Shown: positions 57,585 to 64,000 of the stretch, one piece after another | Position numbering within the stretch: the stretch's first letter is position 1 | Layout: every line of letters begins with the position of its first letter | DNA from: Rothia endophytica | Lineage (GTDB): Bacteria > Actinomycetota > Actinomycetes > Actinomycetales > Micrococcaceae | Direction of reading: 5' to 3' | Length of the DNA: 64,000 nt | Assembly (NCBI RefSeq): GCF_928381505.1 | Contig: NZ_CAKMSJ010000009.1 | Location: 50,312 to 114,311, forward strand | Made by a program: the position numbers and the translations under genes | The notes under the pieces: model-generated | Seen by the model: the letters and a program-made list of their open reading frames with translations, nothing else | Databases searched by the model: none | Told to the model about the DNA's origin: nothing

Positions 57585-59069
57585 TTAGACTAGCCCGAGG
57601 TCACGGGCCAACATATCTTCTTCGGTTTCACGTCGCACGATAGCACGAGGAGCCCTAGCTCCAGAGGTAGCAATCACCGGCGGACGGGTGAGGTAGTTGT
57701 AATTAGAGCTCATGACGTGGTTGTAGGCTCCAGTACCAGGCACCGCCAAGATGTCTCCCGCAGCCAGGTCAGCAGGCAGGTAGCAGTACCGAATCACGAT
57801 ATCGCCTGATTCACAGTGCTTACCCACCACGCGGCTCAGAATCTGCTCCCCGACAGGTTCCCTGTTAGCCAGGGTCACCGCGTAGTCGGACTCGTAGAGG
57901 ACGGGGCGGGGGTTATCGCTCATACCGCCGTCCACCGAAACGTAGCGACGCACGCGGGTGTCCCCGTTCTCGTCTTCAATCGCCACATTCTTGATGGTGC
58001 CTACGGTGTAGAGGGTGATACCGGAGGGGCCAGAAATGGACCGACCTGGCTCGAAGGACAGGTGGGGTATGGGCATACCGACGTTGGCGCAAGTCTTAGA
58101 GACCATGTCTGCAAGTTCGGTGGCAATTTCAGCGGAGCCGCGCGGGGCGTCCTGCTCGGTATAACCGATGCCGTAGCCGCCGCCCAGGTCGATTTCAGGA
58201 AGCACAAACCCAAAGCGTTCGTTGAGCTGCTGCATATAGGTCAGCACCTTCTGGGCAGCGGCACCAAAGCCATCTGCCTCAAAAATCTGCGAACCGATGT
58301 GGCAGTGCAAGCCGCGTAAATCAATGCTCTCAGCGCGGTGGGCCAGAGCAACAGCCACGGTCGCGTAAGCGTCTTCAGCGATAATACCCAGTTCATCTAG
58401 CTCCGCCACGGTAAGGCCAGCTAAAGGAGCCGTGCCCGCTGCCATGGACTGCCCAAACTTCTGATCCTCGTGCGCGGTGGCGATGAAGTCATGCGTTGAG
58501 GCATGGACGCCGGGGGTTACGCGCAGCATCACAGGAGCGACAAGGCCCATCTCTGCGGCGATGCTGGCAATCATCTGAACCTCGGGGACCGAGTCAGCCA
58601 CGATGCGCCCTACCCCGTAGTCCAGGGCTCGGCGAATCTCAGCAACCGATTTGTTGTTACCGTGCAGGGCGATACGCTCCCCCGGCACGCCGGCACGCTG
58701 GGCAAGAGCAAGCTCGCCGCCCGATGCGGTGTCTAGGTAGAGCCCCTCTTCTTGTGCCCACTTTGCTACGGCGGTGGTCAGGAAAGATTTACCGGCATAG
58801 TAGACCGAAACTTCTGCCCCGTGCGCCGCAAAAGCGGTTTCAAACGCCGAGCGGAACTCGCTGGCACGGGAACGGAAAGTGTCTTCTGAAAAAACGTAGG
58901 CAGGGGTTTGGAAATCTTGGACCAGGGTAGAAACCGGCGTGCCATCGACGGTCAGCTCACCGCTTTCAGCCCGTTTGAACGAAGGCATCCAGATACTACG
59001 CGGAAGGTCAGCAGGCTGCTGCGGGTAGGTCAGCCAGCTGGGGGCAAAGAGAGCAGGTTCGGCGCCCAT
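57585..59069 (-). CDS. lysA: Diaminopimelate decarboxylase
   Basis: PLP enzyme that makes lysine from meso-diaminopimelate. 494 aa. The PLP lysine is in VYYAGKSFLT, then GLHCHIGSQIF, DLGGGYGIGY, and the phosphate-binding EPGRSISG. The ATG at 59069 lies one base past the argS stop (TAATATG), and GGAGAAA inside the argS end serves it. Fits the argS-lysA-hom operon common in actinobacteria, linking aspartate-family synthesis to arginyl-tRNA formation. Confidence 0.96.
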   Translation of the reverse strand: MGAEPALFAPSWLTYPQQPADLPRSIWMPSFKRAESGELTVDGTPVSTLVQDFQTPAYVFSEDTFRSRASEFRSAFETAFAAHGAEVSVYYAGKSFLTTAVAKWAQEEGLYLDTASGGELALAQRAGVPGERIALHGNNKSVAEIRRALDYGVGRIVADSVPEVQMIASIAAEMGLVAPVMLRVTPGVHASTHDFIATAHEDQKFGQSMAAGTAPLAGLTVAELDELGIIAEDAYATVAVALAHRAESIDLRGLHCHIGSQIFEADGFGAAAQKVLTYMQQLNERFGFVLPEIDLGGGYGIGYTEQDAPRGSAEIATELADMVSKTCANVGMPIPHLSFEPGRSISGPSGITLYTVGTIKNVAIEDENGDTRVRRYVSVDGGMSDNPRPVLYESDYAVTLANREPVGEQILSRVVGKHCESGDIVIRYCYLPADLAAGDILAVPGTGAYNHVMSSNYNYLTRPPVIATSGARAPRAIVRRETEEDMLARDLGLV

Positions 59070-59070
59070 A

Positions 59071-60732
59071 TTACATTTTCTCCGGAGCTGAAACACCCAG
59101 CAGGCCCAGGCCGTTGGCCAGCACCTGGCGGGTTGCGTTATTCAGCAGCAGGCGGGTGCGATGCAGGTCGGTGACCTCTTCTTCACCCTTGGGAGCCACA
59201 GGTGAGACGCCGTACCAGCGGTGGTAGGCACCGGCCAAGGTTTCCAGGTAGCGGGCAACGCGGTGGGGTTCGCGGAAGTCAGCTGCTTCTTTGACGGCAC
59301 CGGCGAACTGACCCAAAGCTGCCAGCAGCGCTGAATCAGCCTCGGTGCTCAGCTGAGCAACATCGTAAGAATCAGTGGTAACACCGGCAAGTTCTGCGTT
59401 GCGTGCCAGTCCGCAGGTGCGGGCATGGGCGTACTGAACGTAGAAGACCGGGTTCTCGTTGGACTGCTTGGTTAGCAGGTCCAGGTCAATGTCAATGTTG
59501 GAATCTACCGAGTAGCGGGTCAGCGAGTAGCGAGCAGCGTCCACGCCTACAATCTCGACCAGGTCTTCCATGGTGACTACGGTACCGGCGCGTTTAGACA
59601 TACGCACGGGTTTGCCGTCCTTGACCAGGTTAACCATCTGGCCAATCATGACCTCCACCATATCGGGGTCATCGCCCAGGGCTGCAGCTGCTGCCTTGAG
59701 GCGTGCCACATAGCCGTGGTGGTCAGCACCCAGCATGTAGATGGCGAGGTCAGCAGGGTTTTCGGCGCGCTTAGTCTTGTCCTGGAAGTAGGCAATATCG
59801 CCAGCAATGTAGGCAGCGTTGCCGTCTGACTTGATGACCACGCGGTCCTTATCATCACCGAAATCGGTGGACTTCAGCCACCAGGCACCGTCCTTGAAGT
59901 AAAGGTTCTCAGATTCTTTGAGCTTCTCTAGCAGCTCGGCAACCTTGCCGTCCTCGAAGAGGGAGTTCTCGTGGAAGTAAACATCGAAGTCTACGTGGAA
60001 CTCGTGCAAGGACTGCTTGATTTCCTCGAACATGAGCTCAACACCCACTGAGCGGAAGACCTCCTGGGGGTCCTCAGCATTCAGCGCCTCGGGGTTGGAC
60101 GCCAGAACACGGTTAGCGATGTCGGTAATGTACTCGCCGCCGTAGCCGTCCTCAGGAGCTGCCTCACCCTTGGCACGAGCCAGCAGAGACCTAGCGAAGC
60201 GGTCAATCTGGTTGCCGTGGTCGTTGAAGTAGTATTCACGCACAATCTTGGCGCCCTGGGCTTCCAGAATACGGGCCAGGGAGTCGCCAACAGCTGCCCA
60301 GCGAGTACCACCCAGGTGGATAGGGCCGGTGGGGTTAGCAGAAACGAACTCAAGGTTAATGGTCTTGCCAGACAGCCCCTCCGTGGTGCCGAAGGCTGAA
60401 CCCTGCTCAAGAATGGTCACAGCAAGCTCACCGGCAGCAGCGGCATCCAGCACAATATTGAGGAAGCCGGGGCCAGCGATATCAACGCTGGATACACCCT
60501 TAATCTCGCCAATACGGCCTGCCAGGACCTGCGCCACCTCGCGGGGGCTACGCCCAACCTTCTTAGAAATTTGCAGGGCGATGTTGGTAGCCCAGTCACC
60601 GTGGTCACGGTTCTTGGGGCGCTCTACGCGCACGGCAGGAAGGGCCGCCCCTTCCTGGAGGGTGAGGTCACCGGCGGCTAGGGCTTCTGCGAGTACGCCA
60701 TCAATGGCTTGTGAGAGTTCTTCGGGAGTCAT
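59071..60732 (-). CDS. argS: Arginyl-tRNA synthetase
   Basis: Class I synthetase charging tRNA-Arg. 553 aa. The HIGH-type motif is [12 protein letters not shown] and the KMSK-type motif is VRMSKRAGT (Arg first, as common in ArgRS). The N-terminal additional domain with [19 protein letters not shown] and the C-terminal anticodon-binding DALR domain ending [12 protein letters not shown] are complete. TAAACT ends 6 nt before the ATG, so the mRNA should be leaderless. Divergent from a tRNA-Arg gene 108 nt away, a striking pairing. Confidence 0.96.
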   Translation of the reverse strand: MTPEELSQAIDGVLAEALAAGDLTLQEGAALPAVRVERPKNRDHGDWATNIALQISKKVGRSPREVAQVLAGRIGEIKGVSSVDIAGPGFLNIVLDAAAAGELAVTILEQGSAFGTTEGLSGKTINLEFVSANPTGPIHLGGTRWAAVGDSLARILEAQGAKIVREYYFNDHGNQIDRFARSLLARAKGEAAPEDGYGGEYITDIANRVLASNPEALNAEDPQEVFRSVGVELMFEEIKQSLHEFHVDFDVYFHENSLFEDGKVAELLEKLKESENLYFKDGAWWLKSTDFGDDKDRVVIKSDGNAAYIAGDIAYFQDKTKRAENPADLAIYMLGADHHGYVARLKAAAAALGDDPDMVEVMIGQMVNLVKDGKPVRMSKRAGTVVTMEDLVEIVGVDAARYSLTRYSVDSNIDIDLDLLTKQSNENPVFYVQYAHARTCGLARNAELAGVTTDSYDVAQLSTEADSALLAALGQFAGAVKEAADFREPHRVARYLETLAGAYHRWYGVSPVAPKGEEEVTDLHRTRLLLNNATRQVLANGLGLLGVSAPEKM

Positions 60733-60738
60733 AGGGCA

Positions 60739-60744
60739 AGTTTA
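60739..60744 (-). promoter_or_regulatory. Leaderless -10 box of argS
   Basis: TAAACT on the minus strand, 6 nt before the start at 60732. It drives argS and probably lysA-hom-thrB. Confidence 0.6.
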
Positions 60745-60839
60745 CCGAATATACCCACCTCAACGCACTTAGCCCGATTAGAACTATGCCACCAACATCT
60801 GCTATATTCTTCTGTGTTGCCCTGCTTGTTAGGGCAGTT

Positions 60840-60913
60840 GCCTCTGTAGCTCAGTGGATTAGAGCACCAGTTTCCGGTACTGGGGGTCGAAGGTTCGAAT
60901 CCTTTCAGGGGCA
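60840..60913 (+). tRNA. tRNA-Arg (anticodon CCG)
   Basis: Acceptor GCCTCTG pairs with CAGGGGC, the D-arm is AGCTCAGTGGATTAGAGC, the anticodon stem CCAGT/ACTGG encloses TTCCGGT (anticodon CCG), and the T-arm is AGGTTCGAATCCT. CCA is not encoded. A T6 run directly follows and may help termination. Confidence 0.94.
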
Positions 60914-61208
60914 CTTTTTTATGCCCAAAAACAGGCAGGACTCGCCCCCCAATCCATCACTAGGAACCCGCAGGACTACCCACACACCCTCCGAGAGCAT
61001 CAAACAAACCCACCCTGCGGGGAGCAGCACAGGATGCCCCATCAGGCCCTCCATCTGGCCGAGCCTCCCAGCAGGCACCCTAGCAGGCTTCGCACTTCTT
61101 GACCTTTCAGGAGAAAAAGGCAAGGAAACCTCCTGTAGCGGGCCAAAAGATTGGCATACTTGTGACCTAACAGCCCCAAAAGAACCATTCAATGTCGAAG
61201 GAGTCTGC
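60914..61208 (+). other. Gene-free stretch between tRNA-Arg and esterase
   Basis: 295 nt. Begins with the T-run after the tRNA. The rest is C/A-rich with no gene, hairpin or terminator I can support. TTGACC near 61098 and TACTTG near 61158 are weak promoter fragments. Open frames through here are without ribosome sites. Confidence 0.4.
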
Positions 61209-62054
61209 ATGGAAACCGGCTTCTACACCCAGGCCCAGGTTAATTCCCAAAGCTACGACTTCTACCCCGCCACTTCGCCCGCCGCTCCCCTCCTGATCTA
61301 TATTCACGGTGGGGCCTGGCGCTTTGGGGATAAGTCAGTAGTCAGCTTCAGCGACACCGGTACCCACCACCTCCGGGAGGCCTTCGCCGCCGCAGGGCTT
61401 GCCGTGGCCTCCATCAACTACAGGCTCTCCCACGAAGCCCTCTTCCCGGCTCAGATTAACGACGTGAAGGCAGCCATCCGCTACTTTAGGGCTGGTGCAG
61501 ACAGGTTTGGGATTAACCCAGCGCGTATTGTGGTCGCCGGTTCATCTGCCGGTGGTCACCTGGCCATGCTGGCCGCCGCCACATCTGGACTGAACCAGCC
61601 CTACCTTGAGGGAGCTGAGAATAAGGCAGTCTCTAGCGAGGTTGCGGCGGCGGTTAGTATCTACGGAGTGTCCGACCTCCGCACCATCTTTGAGGACCGG
61701 CCTCTCTGCGGCCAGCCCCTAGCCCACAAGGACGATGACGGAGCCGAGTGGCGGCTTCTGGGCAGTACCTACCCGGCACCTGCCGGAAGTGTTGCCGAGG
61801 TGAATTGGGCTCATGCCCACCCCATCGACTACTACCGCACCGGGACTGATGCTGCCCCCACCTACCTTGTGCACGGCACGGCAGACGGCTGTGTACCCTA
61901 CATCCAGTCCCAGCGGGTTTTTGACACCCTCACCGACCGGGGCGTGGACAGCCGCCTAGTGCTGGCGGAAGGGGCCGACCATGCCGACCCTCTCTGCTAC
62001 CGGGATGAGGTACTAGCCCCGATGGTGGATTGGGCCCTCAGCCGCATCGGCTAG
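61209..62054 (+). CDS. Alpha/beta hydrolase, carboxylesterase type
   Basis: 281-aa soluble esterase. HGGAWRFGD is the HGG-type oxyanion motif, VVAGSSAGGHLAML holds the nucleophile serine (G-x-S-x-G), HGTADGCVPY the acid, and GADHADP the histidine. This fits the hormone-sensitive-lipase/BD-FAE-like group acting on small esters. ATG 61209 is chosen: AGGAG lies 5 nt upstream. The frame runs back over tRNA-Arg, which cannot be coding. No signal peptide. Beginning of the accessory-looking right end. Confidence 0.85.
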   Translation: METGFYTQAQVNSQSYDFYPATSPAAPLLIYIHGGAWRFGDKSVVSFSDTGTHHLREAFAAAGLAVASINYRLSHEALFPAQINDVKAAIRYFRAGADRFGINPARIVVAGSSAGGHLAMLAAATSGLNQPYLEGAENKAVSSEVAAAVSIYGVSDLRTIFEDRPLCGQPLAHKDDDGAEWRLLGSTYPAPAGSVAEVNWAHAHPIDYYRTGTDAAPTYLVHGTADGCVPYIQSQRVFDTLTDRGVDSRLVLAEGADHADPLCYRDEVLAPMVDWALSRIG

Positions 62055-62096
62055 GCACCATGTCACTAGAACTCCGCCAGGGTTTAGTTCCCTGCC

Positions 62097-63104
62097 CTAA
62101 AGCTTTTTAGCGACCACTAGCTCAACCTCAAAGCCCTCCTGGTTCACCAGGTAGAGGGCAGTATGCCCTTCGCCCCCTGCATGAGGGTATTTCTCGGCGT
62201 AGAGCTCTTGCCAGCCGTGGGCCCCCGCAAGGCTGCGAATCTTCTCCAGGGCTGGGAAACTGGAACAGTTAAGGGCCAGGTGATTCATGCCGGGGTTACA
62301 ACGGTTGAGCCCGCCCACGGTGTCAGGGGACTCTTCAAGGACGATATAGCTACCGTCCTGAGCCACCCAGCTCATGCCCTGCTCCCAGCGGTTGCCAGCC
62401 CGCAAACCTATCTCCTGCAAGAGCCAGTCCCAGCCGGGGTAGGCAGCAGAATAATCAGCAGTCCACAGTTCTAGGTGGTGCACGGCCGCTTGTGTTCCAG
62501 CCTGCGCTAGACCTGAGTCTGTTGCCAGCCGCCCCGCCACCACGGCATCAATGGCTTCACCGCGAATCAGGAATTTTTCACGCTCCACTCCCTCAACGCT
62601 AAAGCCCGCATACCTAGCAATAGCTCCCGAAGCCGGATTATTGGTCCGATACCCCAATTCCAGACGACGGAGGCCGGGCGACGCTTCAGCGGCAAGAAGC
62701 CCGGTATCCAGCTCCCGGCCGCCCGGCAGACTCACGCTGGCAGGCACCCCGTGCCCCAGGACCCAGTCACAGACAGCCCTGACGGCAGTTCGGGTAACCC
62801 CCTGCCCTCGCAGGGTGAGGGAGGACCAATAGCTCACCCAGCCACGGTCATAATGAACGCTATCCATATCCCGCATGAAAGCAACAGAAACACACCCAGC
62901 AATCGCCCCGTCCAGCTCAATAGCCCATTCGCTCCTACCCGTTGCCGGAAGAAGATGCCTTTCCAAGCAGTCGCTAGCATCCTCAACCGTAGCAATAGGC
63001 GGTAACTGCCGGTCCAGGTCAGGGGTTGCCCGGTAAATCTCAAAAAGACGGGCAGAGTCAGTAACTGCCCAGGGGCGTAGGCGGATGTTGGAGGAAGTAC
63101 CCAT
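62097..63104 (-). CDS. GNAT acetyltransferase fused to a glyoxalase/VOC domain
   Basis: 335 aa. Residues ~5-175 are a RimJ/RimL-type GNAT domain (LRPWAVTDSARLFEIY, SLTLRGQGVTRTAVRAVCDWVL, YRTNNPASGAIARYAGFSVEG), able to acetylate an amine with acetyl-CoA. Residues ~208-335 are a VOC/glyoxalase-like domain (VHHLELWTADYSAAYPGWDWL, NPGMNHLALNCSS, HTALYLVNQEGFEVELV). VOC folds commonly confer resistance or isomerise small molecules. The fusion is uncommon; a toxin- or antibiotic-modifying role is a guess. The 3' end is 42 nt from the convergent esterase stop. Confidence 0.85.
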   Translation of the reverse strand: MGTSSNIRLRPWAVTDSARLFEIYRATPDLDRQLPPIATVEDASDCLERHLLPATGRSEWAIELDGAIAGCVSVAFMRDMDSVHYDRGWVSYWSSLTLRGQGVTRTAVRAVCDWVLGHGVPASVSLPGGRELDTGLLAAEASPGLRRLELGYRTNNPASGAIARYAGFSVEGVEREKFLIRGEAIDAVVAGRLATDSGLAQAGTQAAVHHLELWTADYSAAYPGWDWLLQEIGLRAGNRWEQGMSWVAQDGSYIVLEESPDTVGGLNRCNPGMNHLALNCSSFPALEKIRSLAGAHGWQELYAEKYPHAGGEGHTALYLVNQEGFEVELVVAKKL

Positions 63105-63163
63105 GATGCTCCTTAGGTTTTTCTCGACATCATTCTAAATCTCCCAACCCAGACTCCAGATAG

Positions 63164-63193
63164 TTGATTATAAGAATCATTATCATTTACTAT
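63164..63193 (+). promoter_or_regulatory. Promoter with Zur/Fur-like operator in the spacer
   Basis: TTGATT (63164-63169), 18-nt spacer, TACTAT (63188-63193). The spacer holds TAAGAATCATTATCAT, an imperfect palindrome close to the AT-rich Zur/Fur box type (TGATAATGATTATCA). A repressor there would block the promoter. The downstream gene encodes a surface protein of a family often found with zinc/manganese ABC transporters. Zur versus Fur is undecided. Confidence 0.55.
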
Positions 63194-63283
63194 TGCCTGG
63201 GGCAGCCCTATCCGGCGCTCGCCTTCCTTCCTCCGGCCAGGGCCCACCCCTGCCCGTCCCGTCCTCTCCAGGAAAGACCCACC

Positions 63284-64000
63284 ATGCCCACCCTCCGAAA
63301 GGTCACACTGCTCTGCCTCGCCCTAGTCCTCGGCCTCCTTGGCCTTCCCCTAGCCCAGGCCGCAGACAACCGCATCGAAATCTACAAGGACCACACCGAC
63401 GGCTTCTACGTCGTCACCACCAGCGGCACACCCGTCGTCAAGGTAGCCAACGGCATCCACAACACCCTCTACGACCCCAACGACGTCATCTTCGTCATTG
63501 ACTCCTCCACCTACGGCAAGGACTACGCCTTCCCGGGCCTAGACCGCAACTCCTCCGAGGGCTACTACACCGCAAGCTGGGACGCCGAACACTACTTCGA
63601 ACCGGGCTGGAATGCCCCCGGCTACCGCGACAACGGCTTCAAAGAAATCCGCATCGAATTCACCCAAGCAACAGGCCCGGCACCCTTCGCCATCTTCGGC
63701 AACGACCCCCTCAATGAAGAGGACGAAAACGCCACCGCCCCCTTCCTCAAAGACGGCCGCTACTATGTTGAGGCAGGAACCACCCTGCCCATCCTGGGCC
63801 ACACCCACGCCCACTGGTACTTTGAGCAGGCGGGCACCTACACCATGAGCGGCTACGCCGTAGGGGTGCGGGAGGACGGCACTGAGGTTGCCTCCCAGCC
63901 CTTTACCGAGATGTTCCGGGTCGAAAAACACGAGGAAGATACCCGGCCCGACCAGGCTCCAATCCCCCTACTCCCCCCCGACGCCCCCCCCCCCACCCCC
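63284..64000 (+). CDS. Secreted choice-of-anchor-M type surface protein, 3' end cut off
   Basis: 239 codons visible, open to the window edge. A Sec signal peptide (VTLLCLALVLGLLGLPLAQA, cleavage after AQA at ~residue 26) starts the protein. The mature part has strands and a repeat ending HAHWYFEQAGTYTMSGYAVGV, which matches the W-x-F-x2-x-G-x-Y actinobacterial surface-anchored repeat. Several His/Asp/Glu (GHTHAHW, DPLNEEDEN) could bind metal. The last ~25 residues are Pro-rich (LLPPDAPPPTP), typical of a linker before the anchor; the poly-C run there could also hide indel errors. AGGAAAG precedes the ATG. Operator upstream suggests metal control. Confidence 0.8.
   Translation, partial: MPTLRKVTLLCLALVLGLLGLPLAQAADNRIEIYKDHTDGFYVVTTSGTPVVKVANGIHNTLYDPNDVIFVIDSSTYGKDYAFPGLDRNSSEGYYTASWDAEHYFEPGWNAPGYRDNGFKEIRIEFTQATGPAPFAIFGNDPLNEEDENATAPFLKDGRYYVEAGTTLPILGHTHAHWYFEQAGTYTMSGYAVGVREDGTEVASQPFTEMFRVEKHEEDTRPDQAPIPLLPPDAPPPTP

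Noticed and set aside
60786..61208. N-terminal extension of the esterase frame
   Set aside because: It runs across tRNA-Arg and has no ribosome site; AGGAG before ATG 61209 fixes the start.
63539..63931. 130-codon minus-strand frame opposite the surface protein
   Set aside because: Antisense to a gene with signal peptide, ribosome site and promoter; codon bias favours plus.
63955..64000. Poly-C run as a phase-variable tract
   Set aside because: It encodes a Pro-rich linker in frame and lies at the window edge; without replicate reads it cannot be told from assembly error.

Overview
The window reads as chromosomal DNA of a moderately high-GC actinobacterium. Mycothiol-linked formaldehyde detoxification (MscR plus its beta-lactamase-fold partner), NucS/EndoMS, DUF2017, DUF3039, the insertion-bearing Rho and many leaderless promoters all point there. 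Gene order and protein style suggest the Micrococcaceae, most likely Rothia or a close relative; the genus is an impression, not a proof. No phage, insertion sequence or CRISPR array is visible. Almost all of the window is densely packed core genome.

Layout. 1-2.5 kb: 5' part of ilvB (minus) behind a leader with an intrinsic attenuator, then an unrecognised small protein. 2.6-4.3 kb: tRNA-Lys, a MarR regulator divergent from a Bcp-type peroxiredoxin, tRNA-Leu. 4.3-11.6 kb (plus): an orphan oligopeptide-type binding lipoprotein, malate:quinone oxidoreductase, a YihY membrane protein with an alpha/beta hydrolase, and the mscR/MBL detoxification pair. 11.7-17.4 kb (minus): sbcD-sbcC-MFS exporter, coupled by ATGA overlaps, divergent from an ADP-ribosylglycohydrolase. 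18.6-23.8 kb (minus): APH-like kinase, then clpS-DUF2017-murI-MBL phosphodiesterase-rph-rdgB, in the order known around M. tuberculosis Rv1331-Rv1341. 23.9-25.9 kb (plus): pncB-pncA for NAD salvage, ended by a 25-bp perfect hairpin. 26-35.4 kb: helicase, Tat-secreted protein, DUF3039, a two-gene ABC-2 transporter, a CnoX-like protein, an AI-2E family membrane protein, and nucS divergent from a small zinc-ligand protein.

35.4-60.9 kb (nearly all minus) is one long conserved block: tRNA-Arg (plus) beside argS, then argS-lysA-hom-thrB-rho-prfA-prmC-tsaC, a polysaccharide module (an SDR on plus, a double-domain GT2, a FlaA1-like dehydratase), a WecA-like transferase, two AtpI-like membrane proteins and atpBEFHAGDC. 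Compared with the M. tuberculosis order recalled from memory (argS-lysA-thrA-thrC-thrB-rho-rpmE-prfA-hemK-Rv1301-rfe-Rv1303-atp), thrC and rpmE are absent and the glycan genes are inserted between tsaC and wecA.

The last 3 kb (61-64 kb) looks accessory: an esterase, a GNAT-glyoxalase fusion, and the start of a secreted choice-of-anchor-M-type surface protein. A Zur/Fur-like AT-rich box sits inside the promoter spacer of this last gene, which suggests a metal-regulated surface system running off the right edge.

The clearest regulatory pattern is that at least nine genes have a TANNNT -10 box ending 6-7 nt before the start codon, which implies leaderless mRNAs. I did not find a convincing wholly new system. 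The best leads are the metal-regulated surface locus, the GNAT-VOC fusion, the nucS neighbour, a long inverted-repeat element at 49.5 kb and the fused glycosyltransferase.
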